A DNA stretch of 64,000 nucleotides from Morinoia aosen. Lineage: Eukaryota > Arthropoda > Malacostraca > Amphipoda > Talitridae. The position numbers were made by a program, and so were the translations under genes. Of this stretch, positions 22,530 through 33,437 are shown piece by piece. The DNA is taken from assembly GCA_030386875.1 (NCBI GenBank), contig CM059568.1, positions 25,786,120-25,850,119 of the forward strand, given 5' to 3'. The notes below the pieces were generated by a model. The model worked only from the letters and a program-made list of their open reading frames with translations, searched no databases and was not told the DNA's origin. The first letter of the stretch is position 1, and each line of letters starts with the position of its first letter.

Positions 22530-24083
22530 TATTTGAAAAAAATCCAACTTACCTACCTACTTAGCGTTGTGCGTCAAACTTCTGAAAATTACAGAGGTAA
22601 AAATCACGCTTTCATGAATTTCATTCGGAAAATTTATTCCCGCTATTGAGAAAGTTTGCATCACAAGTACGATAACCAAATATAATGCGTTCTGCCAAGT
22701 CTCTTTCTCATTATTCATGCAAACCGCCACGCAATGAACTGATTAACATCCAAACTTCTGGAGCCGTATTCTTAAAGGTTGCGATTTTGTCGTGTGGTAG
22801 AGCTGACAAGGTTAATCCCGAGTGTTCTATCGTTATCGGGCCAACTGTCATTAAGTACAATATTAATGTTGATGTTTGAATACGCTTGATAAGTTAGGTT
22901 AGCTTAGAATATGTTGAAGGAAGAAAATTGGAAAGGTTACTTTAGAATAGCTTAGATTCTGATAGATGAGGTTAGTTTAGTTCCTGACGGAATAATATAA
23001 ACTGTGTAAGTTAGGTTAGGATCGGTAAAGACAGATTCAGTTAAAATGGGAAGATAAGGATAAGGGTCTCATTTGCTTCTCAAACGCAGTCGGTTCTTGA
23101 CTAAAATGCAAAATAATATTCAACAAAGCAGCATCGTAGAATATGATTTGCAATGAATATCTACGAAATATGAATACACTCAAGATAAAAAATGTGACCG
23201 TAATTTTTTTCCTGGGCCAGAATAGATCAGATACAACTCTTTGTATTGGAATTTATTTGAAAAAGGAAGGATTCCTAATTTTAAAAACGTTAAATACGTT
23301 AGGGTTTTTTATATGTAATAACAATTTTTAACCGACAGTTTCACAGAAGGATGCATTGGGCTAGCTGTGCTGTTCATCACGGTGTTCTCGTTGAACTTGG
23401 CCTTTCTCCCAGCGATATAATACTGTCGCTATTTTTTAGGTTATGTTTGTAATATTTTTCTAGTTTTACCATGTACCAGTGTAACACCTCGTCGTTAATG
23501 ACGGTCTATATTTTTTTTTAAATCAGAGCTATGATTTTTTTCATAAAAATTATTGCTGTAAAAAAAAGAGTGTAAATATGTGTCCTTTCATCTTTCGATT
23601 CCTTCATTTTCTCATTTTGATAACGTTGCGTTGGAATGAATTTCAAATTGCATGAACAAATTGCAATCTAAAAATAAAGAAATGGACATTAATTATGCGA
23701 TGTGGAGTTATTCAGTTAACAAGGCGAGTGACCAAGCAAGCACGAAAGTGAGTAAGAAACTGAATTACATTATAAAGAGGGAAATAAAGGGGGTGTTTCA
23801 ATACATTCATGTCCACTAACGGTGGAATGGCCATACATTCATAGATGCGTGCTGACAGCAGTCAGACTCTCTTCATCTCAGAATAAGAGTGCTCTGCTTG
23901 ATAAAATGCGATTTTTGTTTATCACTGGACACTAATCGATTTTTTTATTTCTGTTGCTTGCATAATCGTAATGGGATCAAAATGAACAACTTTCCATTCA
24001 TGCACTTTCCCTCGTAAAGCAGTATTTAACGAGTTATAGCAGTATTATAATTTTCGTTTTTCATGGCTGGAATGAACGTTACG

Positions 24084-24115
24084 TTAGGTTAGGTTGGGTA
24101 GGTTAACTTAGGTTA
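24084..24115 (+). repeat. Degenerate TTAGG-like repeat
   Basis: TTAGGTTAGGTTGGGTAGG and decayed copies resemble the arthropod telomere unit TTAGG, but the run is very short and imperfect, as is common in arthropod euchromatin. Confidence 0.45.
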
Positions 24116-25873
24116 TCTTATTTAAACGATTGTACTAACCTGGAAATGCAATTGCTTCATAATTTTTTACAATAAATTTACCGATTGTTCAAAAATTTAT
24201 TCGATTACGCGAATGGTAAGTACACATCAGGGCAGTCATGAGTCACTCGTTCCACCGCAGCCATGACGTCACTCGCGGCATTTGAATTATTTGCAGTTTT
24301 ATACTGCTAGAATTCATTAAATAATTATTTGCGACGCGAAGTGCACGTAAGAAAAATTGTTTATTTCGATCTCATTACCATTATACAAGAAGCAAATACA
24401 TGAAAGTCGATTAGTGTCCTGTCGTGAACATTTACCAAAATTTTTTTCAAAAAGGACGATAGGTTCAACGCTCATCATCCGCTTGACGTTGGGACGCCTA
24501 AATTGTAAAATAGCTCCTACTATGGTTAAATACTCTTATCTTTGTAAGACCACTAGCTGTAGTTACGCGGCTGGAAATTGGCAGATCATGTTTGGTAAAT
24601 TGAAATAGCATGTTCATTTGATGTAGGCACCAATTCTATATCAGTGGTAATATTCACGAGAACTAATAGCGAATCAATTTAATGGACTGAAAAGCTCGGG
24701 TGCGAAGATGGGGAATACGGAGGCTCGGCGGATCCGTGTTTCTGTGTGTATACTGAGCAAAACACGGCGACCCTATCCTATTAAATATTCCAATATTGGT
24801 TTTGAAAAAGGCATAGGCCAGCTGCGGATATTTGCATGGACAAAATTGTTCTGCCAATACATTTATGTGACGGATGGCTACAGAAGCGAGACGGCGTATA
24901 AATTGGGCCCAGCAGCGCATGGCCAGCGCATGGCACCGCTAAAAAAAGCAGCAATTCTGCATTTTTCAACGAGATGTCAGGCATGAGTTGTGGAGTGCCA
25001 GAGCAGTTGTTACCAACTCGTATTAAACATTTTTACCGCACAATCAAGCGTGAAGCTGATATCCAGCGTTCTTTTCCCACGGGCTGCTCAGTTGAGCTCA
25101 GTTACGTGCGGATTATATCACACTTAGGGCCAACTCGTTGTTTATCTGAAGTGATGGATTCATAAAGTGTTCAAATTAATTGTAGATTAGACCATTAGAA
25201 ACATGTTTTGAACGATTAATATGTACAATACACGTCCGAATTTCTCACGAATACAATTACGCGTTACTACAACACATTATTTCAAAGTTTATTGGGTGCG
25301 TTCAAGTTTGCTTAAGGTTTTACACAGGAAACATTTGAAACAAATTTTTGTTAAGCTTCAAAGCTAGCCGATGTTATTTCTTCGAGTTAAATCCGGGCTT
25401 GGTTCAACAGTAAACGACGTACATCAAACACAAATGCCTCACTACCCTCCTCTGTATAACAACACTGAATTGCTTGATGAAGCATGCGATCGACCGCACA
25501 TCATTGAGTTGTTGTAAACTGCAAGACATGCAACTTTCAGACGACACAAGGTAACCATGAGCTTTTTATAAAGAGAGGCCATCAAGAACGAGGCAGGCGT
25601 CGGAAAAGACTTTATGACACTAAAAATCACAAAAAAGTGACTACTACGTCCGGATTCATCATTAAGGAAAAATACACGAGGTGCCCAAACAGCGCCAATG
25701 TTCGAGGATCGTGTAGCATTATGGGAACTTAAGGTTCAAATTTTCAAAATAAAAGCGTTATAGCTTTCAAAACTAGACAAGAAACACATTAGGCCTCGAG
25801 ATATATAGTACTTATGTAACGGTTCTTCTTGTGGATCATTCTTCCGAGATGTAGTTTCTATTGAGACACTGCA

Positions 25874-26050
25874 TGTTGGACGTCATTACTGAGACAAGTA
25901 CATATAATAGGCATAGCTAGGAAGCATAACTGACGAGCACAACTGACAAGCGTACCTATCATGCACAAGTGACATGCATGACTGACAGGCACAATTGATA
26001 GACACATCGGACAGGCATAACAGACAGGCGTAGCAGACAGGTGCGCTGCT
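25874..26050. repeat. Degenerate ~16-bp repeat (ACTGACAGGCAYA-like)
   Basis: About ten imperfect copies of a short unit (CTGACAGGCACAA, CGGACAGGCATAA, CAGACAGGCGTAG). The cysteine-rich frame on the minus strand is a by-product. Confidence 0.6.
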
Positions 26051-27410
26051 CACATATTTTAGTTCTGCACTCACAGAATTTCTTGCTCGAACTGCTCGTC
26101 TGTAACTCTCGTTGGCATGTATCAGTATAATAAATAATATCTCTAAGTTTGATGAAAATTGAGATCAGTTAGTATTCAAACGAGTGAATAAATATTGTGC
26201 AGAGCAATTTCAGCTGCCCGGAGTGCTAGGACACATTGAAAGTAAAGAAACAACTCCGGCGTTCTCAAAGCAACCGTGAATTGATGACATTCTGAGACCG
26301 TGCAATCTCGTCTGGAAAGGAGCACTCTTTTATAGACGCAATAGCAGTAGCCAGTCTGAAGATAGAAGGTTTGGCTTTGATTGCTGATTTGCACTTGGAA
26401 TTAATTTCCTAATTTTCTAAATAAAATACTTGTTATTTTCAAATTTTCAATCTTGAGTTTGTGAATGCCGAAAGGAAAGCTTTTTTCTAGCTTTGTTATG
26501 AGTTCACAAGAATTGCTTTATAGTCGATGCTCCACTGCAAGGCCTCCCCAGCCTTCCCATCACCTATCCTGCCTCTCTACGAGCCCTGTTGTCGAAAAAT
26601 TAGCAAAATATCTATGGCGCAATAAACTACAACTGTGGTTCTCAAAAAATAGAAAAAGGCAAACAACAATCGAAAGAAAGGAGTGCAGGAATGATAGTGA
26701 CGGTAACACGGCTTACTGCAGAGATAGTTAGGTAGGTGTGGAGTAGCTGTAGTAGTGCTGGAGGAAAGGTGCCAGTGTGAAACTACATAGTGTATGTAAC
26801 TTGTGAGAGAGCAGTAGGAAAGGAAGGGCCAAGTGAGCATCAGTGGAAATAAAGCAGGCAAGGCATGGTGGAGAGCAGGAGGGAGTGTTAGGTTGAAGTG
26901 CATTAGGAGTACAGATGGCCTACAGGAATGGCTTTAGGTTTGAGTATACTAGAATCAGTAGAGTGCAAAAGTTGGCACTTTGATAATTACCTGTTGAAGT
27001 AGCGTTAAAAGAGTGTGGGTGGGTGAGTCGAGGCCAATAGTTTTGATAGTCAACATGCAAACTTCATCCACACACAAGAAGACATTTTTTGCTAAATTCT
27101 TGGTCTCATTTTAAAATTTCTGGTTATCACTTGATCACACAGACTGAAGGTATCATAAATTTCGGTTGTTTCTGACTTAAAGTAACCAAGTATGAACTAT
27201 CTAACTTATTTATATTGGCAGAGCAAAATCCACTCAACAGCTATGCGGTAATCATTAGCTGAATAATATTTCTAAATTACAAGTTTCACCTGATTTTAGA
27301 GGTGTAGTTGAATTTCTTGGCTTTCCTTTTGCCTTGCATTTCTCGGGATTGCACCGGCAGCGGTAGTGATTGCAACTTTCGGGATGACAACATCAATGGA
27401 CATCAAGCTA

Positions 27411-27700
27411 GGGACTTCCAGTAGCACCATCACTTGCCAATGTTGTTATGTGTTCTTGCGAAGCAAAAGGGTTGTTTGTCAACCCGATTTTAAACCGGTT
27501 TACAATAATTTTTACTTTGACGACGCTTTCATTCTGTTTAGACATCCATCGCTCGTTGAGTAGTTTTTGAACTACCTTAATCTGATGCGAAAATCGTTTA
27601 AGTTTTCTATGGAAGTTGAAAGAGTAATACTTCGGCGTTTCTAGACTCCCTTGCAACAAGAGACGAAAATCAGTTTCAAACATTAGTCCATCGTAGTCTA
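27411..27700 (+). pseudogene. Penelope-like element RT fragment
   Basis: Reads DFKPVYNNFYFDDAFILFRH, then FLNYLN, FKFSMEVER and, after a frame change, FLDSLATRDENQFQTLVHR. It aligns with the same RT region as the element at 14.3 kb (FKPVFYRRYVDDTFVLF). The catalytic YVDD has become YFDD and there are stops, so it is dead. The Gypsy element begins about 60 bases further on, so the LTR element landed in or next to this older fragment. Confidence 0.75.
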
Positions 27701-27757
27701 TCATTGATCAATCTTGAGTCCATCACTGATCAAGGGGTTACAAAGTATGTATGTTCT

Positions 27758-27761
27758 ACTT
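27758..27761. repeat. Gypsy target-site duplication, left
   Basis: ACTT directly precedes the left LTR and is repeated after the right LTR. Confidence 0.85.
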
Positions 27762-29391
27762 TGTGGTGTTCTCCCCCAGGCTGCAACACGCTTCGGGCAG
27801 ACTTTGAGCTATCTTTTTCGTGATAGGATAGCTCGAAGCGAGTGCCTGAGGTACAACCGTATTCGGCAGGATATGGACAACACGGGGGTAACACGGTAAT
27901 TATATTGGTGACTGTCAGGTACACGGAACACGGACCATTACACTGGGCCCTCGGTGACTACTATGAGCACTGTTCGTTACTCGTAAATCACGTAATGATT
28001 GGAACACAGCACTAATACGTGATGGTTGAAATACAATACTATTCGAGAAGTACGTAATGATTGAAACACAATCCTATGTGAGAATAGCACAAATATGTGG
28101 TGATTGGAGTACAACCCTATTCGAGAATGACATAAATTGAAACACAATTCCATGCGAGAATAGCACAAATACGTGATGATTGAAGCACAATCCTATTCGG
28201 GAATGACGTAATGATTGAAACACAATCCTATGCGAGAATAGCACAAATACGTGATGATTGAAGCACAATCCTATTCGGGAATGACGTAATGATTGAAACA
28301 CAATCCTACGCGAGAATAGCACAAATACGTGAGGATTGAAGCACAATCCTATTCGGGAATGACGTAATGATTGAAACACAATCCTATGCGAGAATAGCAC
28401 AAATACGTGATTATCGAAGCACAATCCTATTCGGGAATGACGTAATGATTGAAACACAATCCTATGCGAGAATAGTACTAATACGTGATGATTGAAATAC
28501 CATCCTATTCGAAAATGACATAAATTACGTAATGATTGAAACACAATCCTATGCGAGAATAGCACTAATACGTGATGATTGAAATACAATACTATGCGAG
28601 AATTTACGTAATGAATGAAACCAGCACCAATAGCGAGTAACGTCCGCGAGGACGCTACTTACGAACGCAGCGGCGAGACGTGATGATTGGTGCTATGTCG
28701 TGCGACTGTTACGAACAGGTCAGCTGGTGCTAGCGGGGCGCCGAGACGAGGCTAGTCAGCTGGGTCGGGCCCGGCCGCCACGCGGTTCACCGTTGTAGCT
28801 GATAAGTAGCTACGGCGAGGCTAGCCGGCCGGAGCGGGCGAGAGATGTCGTAGAGCGGCTTGGCCGACGACGCCGGCGCGGGGCGTTGCAACGTGACTTT
28901 TTTAAGGCTTTGAAACACCTTGAAGCGTCAGGACGCTACTAGGTTTAAGACCTTGCAACACTTAGGGGCGTCGATAGGCAGGGCCGGTCTCTGGAGCTTG
29001 GTGCAGGTACGCGAGAGACAAAGTCGATCTCGGAAGCTAGATGCAGGAACACGAGGCTGGTGCTGGAGATGTGACTTGAACGAGGACGAGGGCTTGAGTG
29101 ACCGCGAGCTTTGTTGGGGTCGCCTTATGTAGGCCTCGAGTGCAAGCCCTGAGTCCGGGCGTGAGTCCTGATTGGTCGCGAGTTTGTGGGCCTGTGGTGC
29201 TGGAGGCAGGAAGCCGTTGTAGCTTACGGGCACCTTTTCTCATAGTCGCGAGGCGGCTTCTCCCAGGTCCCGTGTTTGGTTGACCAGGCGCTTCGGGTCC
29301 GGAGGTGCTCTGGAACGGATGCGGTTGTAGTCTGGAGGCAGCTTTTCTCAGGTCTTGTGGGGGTCCGCGGCTTGCCGCTGGGATCACCACA
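27762..29391 (-). repeat. 3' LTR of the Gypsy element
   Basis: 1630 bp, same length as the other LTR. Bases about 27985-28610 are tandem repeats of a roughly 78-bp dimer of two similar half-units (cores ATTGAAACACAATCCTATGC and ATTGAAGCACAATCCTATTC). The other end (28640-29391) is GC-rich with many CpGs. Long open frames on the minus strand through the repeats (RIGLCFNHHVFVLFSHRIVF type) are repeat artefacts. Confidence 0.95.
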
Positions 29392-29395
29392 GGTG

Positions 29396-29405
29396 TCCCT
29401 CTCCT
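29396..29405 (-). promoter_or_regulatory. Polypurine tract
   Basis: On the minus strand AGGAGAGGGA then CACC precede the 3' LTR (TGTGGTG). A run of 19 A residues lies just before it. This is where plus-strand DNA synthesis would be primed. Confidence 0.7.
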
Positions 29406-29432
29406 GTTTTTTTTTTTTTTTTTTTCAAACAC

Positions 29433-29708
29433 TTAGTACCTCACTGGTGGTCTGCTTTCTCTGCCGTATTTAGTGAATACTGCCTGTTTTGCTGTTTTAG
29501 GGATTGCTGTGCCTGTTCCAGGGAACGGAACTCCCTCGTATACTTCGTAGTTTGTTGCTCTCGGTGCCTTAGCCTGTTGTTGAGGTTTATCCTCGATGGT
29601 GGGTAGGTACGCTGCTTTGACCCTTTCCGTCGCGATGTTAGCTTTTTTTCCTTGTATATCTACGGTGATGTAGTTTGGTGTCCTTTGGAGCACGGGAAAG
29701 GGACCTGC
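29433..29708 (-). pseudogene. Cut-off C-terminal part of the Gypsy integrase
   Basis: The Gag-Pol frame stays open for 91 codons beyond the TAG at 29709-29711. The first residues after the stop are AGPFPVLQR, which fits the GPF/Y block conserved in Gypsy integrase C-terminal domains, and VDIQGKKANIATERVKAAYL follows. This part therefore belongs to the polyprotein and is separated from it by one nonsense codon. It has no good start of its own. Confidence 0.8.
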
Positions 29709-32700
29709 CTAGGGTTTCTGTAAGGGTCTTCTGTGCCCTCCGTGTTTCACGAAGACGTTGGTCGCCTTGTATAGAGCGCTCGGGACATTGGCTTTTTGGG
29801 GTTCCTGTTGTCGTGGCAGTATTGGCTGCAGGTTTGTCACTCGTTTTTTTAGGCATTGTAGAAATTCTCTGGCGGGCCGGTCTCCTTTTTCTTTCTCGGG
29901 TAGCTCTCCTGCGAGGCGCAATGTTTGTCCGTATACCATTTCGGCGGGGGAGATGTTTGCGTCCGTGTGTGGCGTGGCTCGGATGTTAAACAGTATGAGG
30001 GGTAGTGCGTCTGCCCAGTCTGCGTCAGTGACCGTAGCTTTTAACGCCTCCTTCAATCTTCTGTGCATCCTCTCCACCAGTCCGTTGCTCTGCGGGTGGT
30101 ACGCTGTCGTTCGCTGTCTCTCAGCGCCCAGCGCCGTCAGCAAGTTTTTCCATAAGTTAGACTCGAACTGGACGCCTTGGTCCGTGATGATTGTTGTTGG
30201 AGCGCCGAATGATGCTACCCAGTCTTTTAGGAATGCCCGTGCTGTTGTTTCTGCCGTACAATCGGCCATTGGGGTAGCGGTGCACCATCTGGTGAAGCGG
30301 TCAATGCACGTCAGCAGGTACCGTTTGTTTTGTGACACGGGTAGTGGTCCGACGATATCGATGTGTATCGTCTGGAACCGTTCCTTGGGTACCGGCATCT
30401 TCCCGGGCGGGCATTTGGTGTGCCTTATTATTTTGCTTGTCTGGCATGGAATGCACTCGCGTGTCCACTTGCCGACGTCTTTGTTGAGTCCGGGCCAGAT
30501 TACTCGCTGCCTCAAGAGGTCCCTTGTTGCTTGTATGCCGGGATGACTCGCCCCGTGGAAATGCTGAAATACGTTCTTTCTGCTGCATTCCGGGATGTAT
30601 GGCCTCCGTAGGCCTGTTGACACGTCGCACCAGAGGGGTGGTTTACCGGTCTGTCTGATTATGGGGCGTAGTTTGAGCGCGTTCTTTGATGCTGGGTGCA
30701 GCAGTTCTTCTAATTCTGCGTCTCTGTTTTGTTCGGTCATTATTTTGTCGTAGTTGATCGCGGGTCCTTTAGGTATTATTGTTGACACCAGACGTGATAG
30801 CGCGTCTGCGACCGTGTTGTTGTCGCCGCTGATGTGCTTGATTTCGCAGTCGAACTGTGAGAGGTAGGAGAGCTGTCTTGCTACCCGGGGGCTGTTGCCT
30901 TCCGTGGCTTTTTGCAGGGCAAAACAGAGCGGTTTATGGTCTGTCCTGATTTCGAAGCTTCGGCCTTCCAAAAAATACTCGAAGTGTTTCACTGCGAGGA
31001 ATATCGCCATTAGTTCGCGGTCGTAGGTGCTGTATTTACGTTGGGTGTCGTCTAGTTTTTTGGAGAAAAATGCTACGGGGCGCTGTTCTTGCCCGACTTT
31101 TTGTTGTAGTACGGCGCCGACTGCGGTTCCTGATGCGTCTGTGATTAAGGTGCTTTTGCCTTCTGGAGCGGGGTGCGCTAGCAAGGTGAGTTGCGAGATC
31201 TCGCGTTTTAGGCTAGTGAACGCTGCGTCTAGTTCTGTTGTCCAGTTGATAATTTTCTTTGAGTTTTTGGAGTATCCTTTTGTCAATCCGGTCAGAGCTT
31301 GCATCTTTTCTGCTGCGGCTGGGAGGAATCGGTGGTAATAGTTGACTATTCCTAGGAATTGTCGTGGCTTTTTTACTGTTGCTGGTTGGGGAAAACTGCA
31401 TATTTCCTCTATTTTCTGAGGGAGTGGTGAGATTCCGCCGGCTGACACTCTGTGTCCGAGAAAGTCTAGCTCGGGCACTCCGAAAATGTTGGCGGGGTGC
31501 ACGCGCAGTCCTTCTCCTTGTAGCCGTTGGAAGAGTTGTCGGAGGTGTTTTTGGTGCTCCTCTGCGTTTGCGGACGCTATCAGTATGTCGTCGATGTATG
31601 CCGTTACGAAGTCCATGTCTCTTGTTACCGCGTCGATGTATCGTTGGAACGTTTGGGCTGCGTTCCGCAGCCCGAATGACATCACGGTGTATTCGTACAG
31701 CCCAAATGGTGTGGTGATGGCCGTTTTCTGGATGTCCTCGTTTTTGACGGGTATTTGGTGATAGGCTTTGACGAGGTCGATTTTGGAGAAGATTGTTTTG
31801 TTATGCAGTTTGTAATGGAAGTCTTGACAGTGTGGTATTGGGTAACGGTCAGGTTTGGTGCTTGCGTTCAGTCGTCTGTAGTCTCCGCAGATTCTCCATG
31901 CCCCGGGTTCGGCTGCCTTTGGTACCATGTGCATGGGTGATGCCCAGGCGCTCTTCGACGGCCTGATGATGCCATGTTCCAGCATTTCCTTGAATTCTTG
32001 CCGCGCCGCTTCCAATTTTTCCGGAGACAGTCTCCTTGGTCGTGCATATACTGGGGGTCCGGTTGTTTCGATGTGGTGTTCTACGTCGATTTTCTTTTGT
32101 GTGTGCCGGATGTGTTGGGAGGTCGGTAGTATTCCGGGGTATTCCTCGTACAATGTGTTGAATTCCGGGGCGGTTTGGTGTTCGATCCTGTGCACTCGTT
32201 GGCTTCTTGAAACGACACGTTTGCAGGGTACTTTGGTTCCGGAAGTTTGGGCGTATAGGCTTGCGTTTGCGGTGTCGACGCTTAGCTGGTGTGCGGCGAG
32301 GAAATCCATGCCAATGATCGGTTGTCCCACGTCCGCTTCTATGAAGTTCCAACTTACGGGCCATAGGGGGTTGAGCAGGATGATGCGCTCAGTCGTCCCG
32401 TAAGAAGCTATGGGGGTGTTGTTGGCGGCGAGTAAGTCGTAGGACGGGGGTTTGAGCGTGTGTTTCTTTTTAGCTGGTACTAGGCTGACGGCTGAACCGG
32501 TGTCGATGAGGTATCGTACGTTGCCGGTGTCTGTGACGTACATTAGCTCGCCTTTTTTTGTCTGTGCGGAGACTGGGGCGTTTACCATTCTCCGGTTGTC
32601 GTTTCCCGCGAAACTGCAAGGTTGGGTACAGTTTCTTGGTCGGTTACCGAAAGTTTGGTGGTAATAGCAGATTGCTTGGTCCTGCTTGATTCTTGTATTG

Positions 32701-33395
32701 CTTCTGTTTCCGTACCTAGGTCCTGGGGTTTGGTTTCGCCAATCTTCTGCTTGCTTCTTGTTTTCCTGTGGGCGTAAAGCGTTTGCCAGCATTTTCTTGA
32801 GTTCTGCTATTTCCTGTAGGGCTTTGTCAAATTCCGCTCTTGAGACGGTAAGAGATGGTGGTTGTTTGATGGCAGTTACGGCGATGGGTTCACTCATGGC
32901 AGTTTGGCAAGCGGTTTGCCTTGCTATGATCTGATCTGCGATTACTCTGTATTCTTCGTCCGTTTTTCCCCTGCCTAGTGCCTCGATCAGCGGTTGTGCT
33001 GTGATTGGTAGCTTTGCGAGGTGCATGGAACGGATGACGGACGGTGGTAGGGGTGCTTGCCTGCAGCTGTTCAGTCGTTTCATTTCGAGGAGCAATTCTG
33101 ATGGCGTATTGTCTCCCATGGTAGTTTTGACGATGGTGTCGTAGTTTGCTTCCTCGTCGTGTCGCACGAAACGGTGCGTTAATGCGGCTTTTAATGCGTC
33201 GTATTTGTCGTTTGCCGGTGGGTTCAGGAGTATTTCTTGGATCTCGGATACGATGTGTGTTGGGAGTCCTCCTAGTAACGCTCCGAACTTTGCGCCGTCG
33301 TCCAGGTTTGGTACTTGTGCGAGGAACACGTCGCAATGCAGTAACCATCCTTTCACATCTCCGCTGAATGCGGGCAACCGGATATCTTTCCCAGC
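29709..33395 (-). CDS. Gypsy Gag-Pol polyprotein, ending at a premature TAG
   Basis: Encodes the proteins that package the element RNA, copy it to DNA and integrate it. The frame is open from an ATG at 33476, inside the LTR; the start given here is the next Met ([11 protein letters not shown]), 42 bases past the LTR, as the more usual choice. Numbering from 33476: Gag about 28-290 with finger C270, H273, C283, C287; protease LIDTGS at 323-328; RT about 490-660 with YIDD at 627-630; RNase H about 775-895 with TDAS, TDH and DALSR; integrase zinc site H974, H978, C1008, C1011; catalytic D1040, D1099 and E1135 with the D,D-35-E spacing. All catalytic residues are present. The frame ends after residue 1255 in a TAG where related proteins continue into a GPF/Y domain. 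Confidence 0.9.
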   Translation of the reverse strand, partial: AGKDIRLPAFSGDVKGWLLHCDVFLAQVPNLDDGAKFGALLGGLPTHIVSEIQEILLNPPANDKYDALKAALTHRFVRHDEEANYDTIVKTTMGDNTPSELLLEMKRLNSCRQAPLPPSVIRSMHLAKLPITAQPLIEALGRGKTDEEYRVIADQIIARQTACQTAMSEPIAVTAIKQPPSLTVSRAEFDKALQEIAELKKMLANALRPQENKKQAEDWRNQTPGPRYGNRSNTRIKQDQAICYYHQTFGNRPRNCTQPCSFAGNDNRRMVNAPVSAQTKKGELMYVTDTGNVRYLIDTGSAVSLVPAKKKHTLKPPSYDLLAANNTPIASYGTTERIILLNPLWPVSWNFIEADVGQPIIGMDFLAAHQLSVDTANASLYAQTSGTKVPCKRVVSRSQRVHRIEHQTAPEFNTLYEEYPGILPTSQHIRHTQKKIDVEHHIETTGPPVYARPRRLSPEKLEAARQEFKEMLEHGIIRPSKSAWASPMHMVPKAAEPGAWRICGDYRRLNASTKPDRYPIPHCQDFHYKLHNKTIFSKIDLVKAYHQIPVKNEDIQKTAITTPFGLYEYTVMSFGLRNAAQTFQRYIDAVTRDMDFVTAYIDDILIASANAEEHQKHLRQLFQRLQGEGLRVHPANIFGVPELDFLGHRVSAGGISPLPQKIEEICSFPQPATVKKPRQFLGIVNYYHRFLPAAAEKMQALTGLTKGYSKNSKKIINWTTELDAAFTSLKREISQLTLLAHPAPEGKSTLITDASGTAVGAVLQQKVGQEQRPVAFFSKKLDDTQRKYSTYDRELMAIFLAVKHFEYFLEGRSFEIRTDHKPLCFALQKATEGNSPRVARQLSYLSQFDCEIKHISGDNNTVADALSRLVSTIIPKGPAINYDKIMTEQNRDAELEELLHPASKNALKLRPIIRQTGKPPLWCDVSTGLRRPYIPECSRKNVFQHFHGASHPGIQATRDLLRQRVIWPGLNKDVGKWTRECIPCQTSKIIRHTKCPPGKMPVPKERFQTIHIDIVGPLPVSQNKRYLLTCIDRFTRWCTATPMADCTAETTARAFLKDWVASFGAPTTIITDQGVQFESNLWKNLLTALGAERQRTTAYHPQSNGLVERMHRRLKEALKATVTDADWADALPLILFNIRATPHTDANISPAEMVYGQTLRLAGELPEKEKGDRPAREFLQCLKKRVTNLQPILPRQQEPQKANVPSALYKATNVFVKHGGHRRPLQKP

Positions 33396-33418
33396 CATGC
33401 CTCCTATTGCCTGCCGAA

Positions 33419-33436
33419 TACCTCTGGGGTCAACCA
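33419..33436 (-). promoter_or_regulatory. Candidate primer-binding site
   Basis: One base after the 5' LTR the minus strand reads TGGTTGACCCCAGAGG. CsRn1-clade elements are known to use tRNA-Trp, whose 3' end predicts TGGTGACCCC. The site matches that except for one extra T and then diverges, so the assignment is weak. Confidence 0.4.
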
Positions 33437-33437
33437 G

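Larger units (their letters stand above)
22530..27340. other. Unassigned stretch with low-complexity patches
   Basis: No gene is supported. Short stretches at 22895-23015 and 24084-24115 carry degenerate TTAGG-like repeats. The frames around 24357-24990 are open on both strands and moderately GC-rich but unrecognised. Bases 25874-26050 hold a degenerate repeat. Bases 26700-26920 are purine-rich without a motif. Confidence 0.4.

Noticed and set aside
24357-25165. Overlapping frames on both strands
   Set aside because: Moderately GC-rich and open on both strands, but no transposase, receptor or enzyme motif could be read, including Ddr motifs.
28074-28589. 171-codon minus frame in the LTR repeats (and its twin at 33750-34265)
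   Set aside because: It lies wholly in LTR tandem repeats, with periodic sequence and no similarity to a protein family.
28920-29432. Several open frames in the GC-rich part of the LTR
   Set aside because: Present in both LTRs outside Gag-Pol, overlapping on both strands; GC-rich DNA gives few chance stops.
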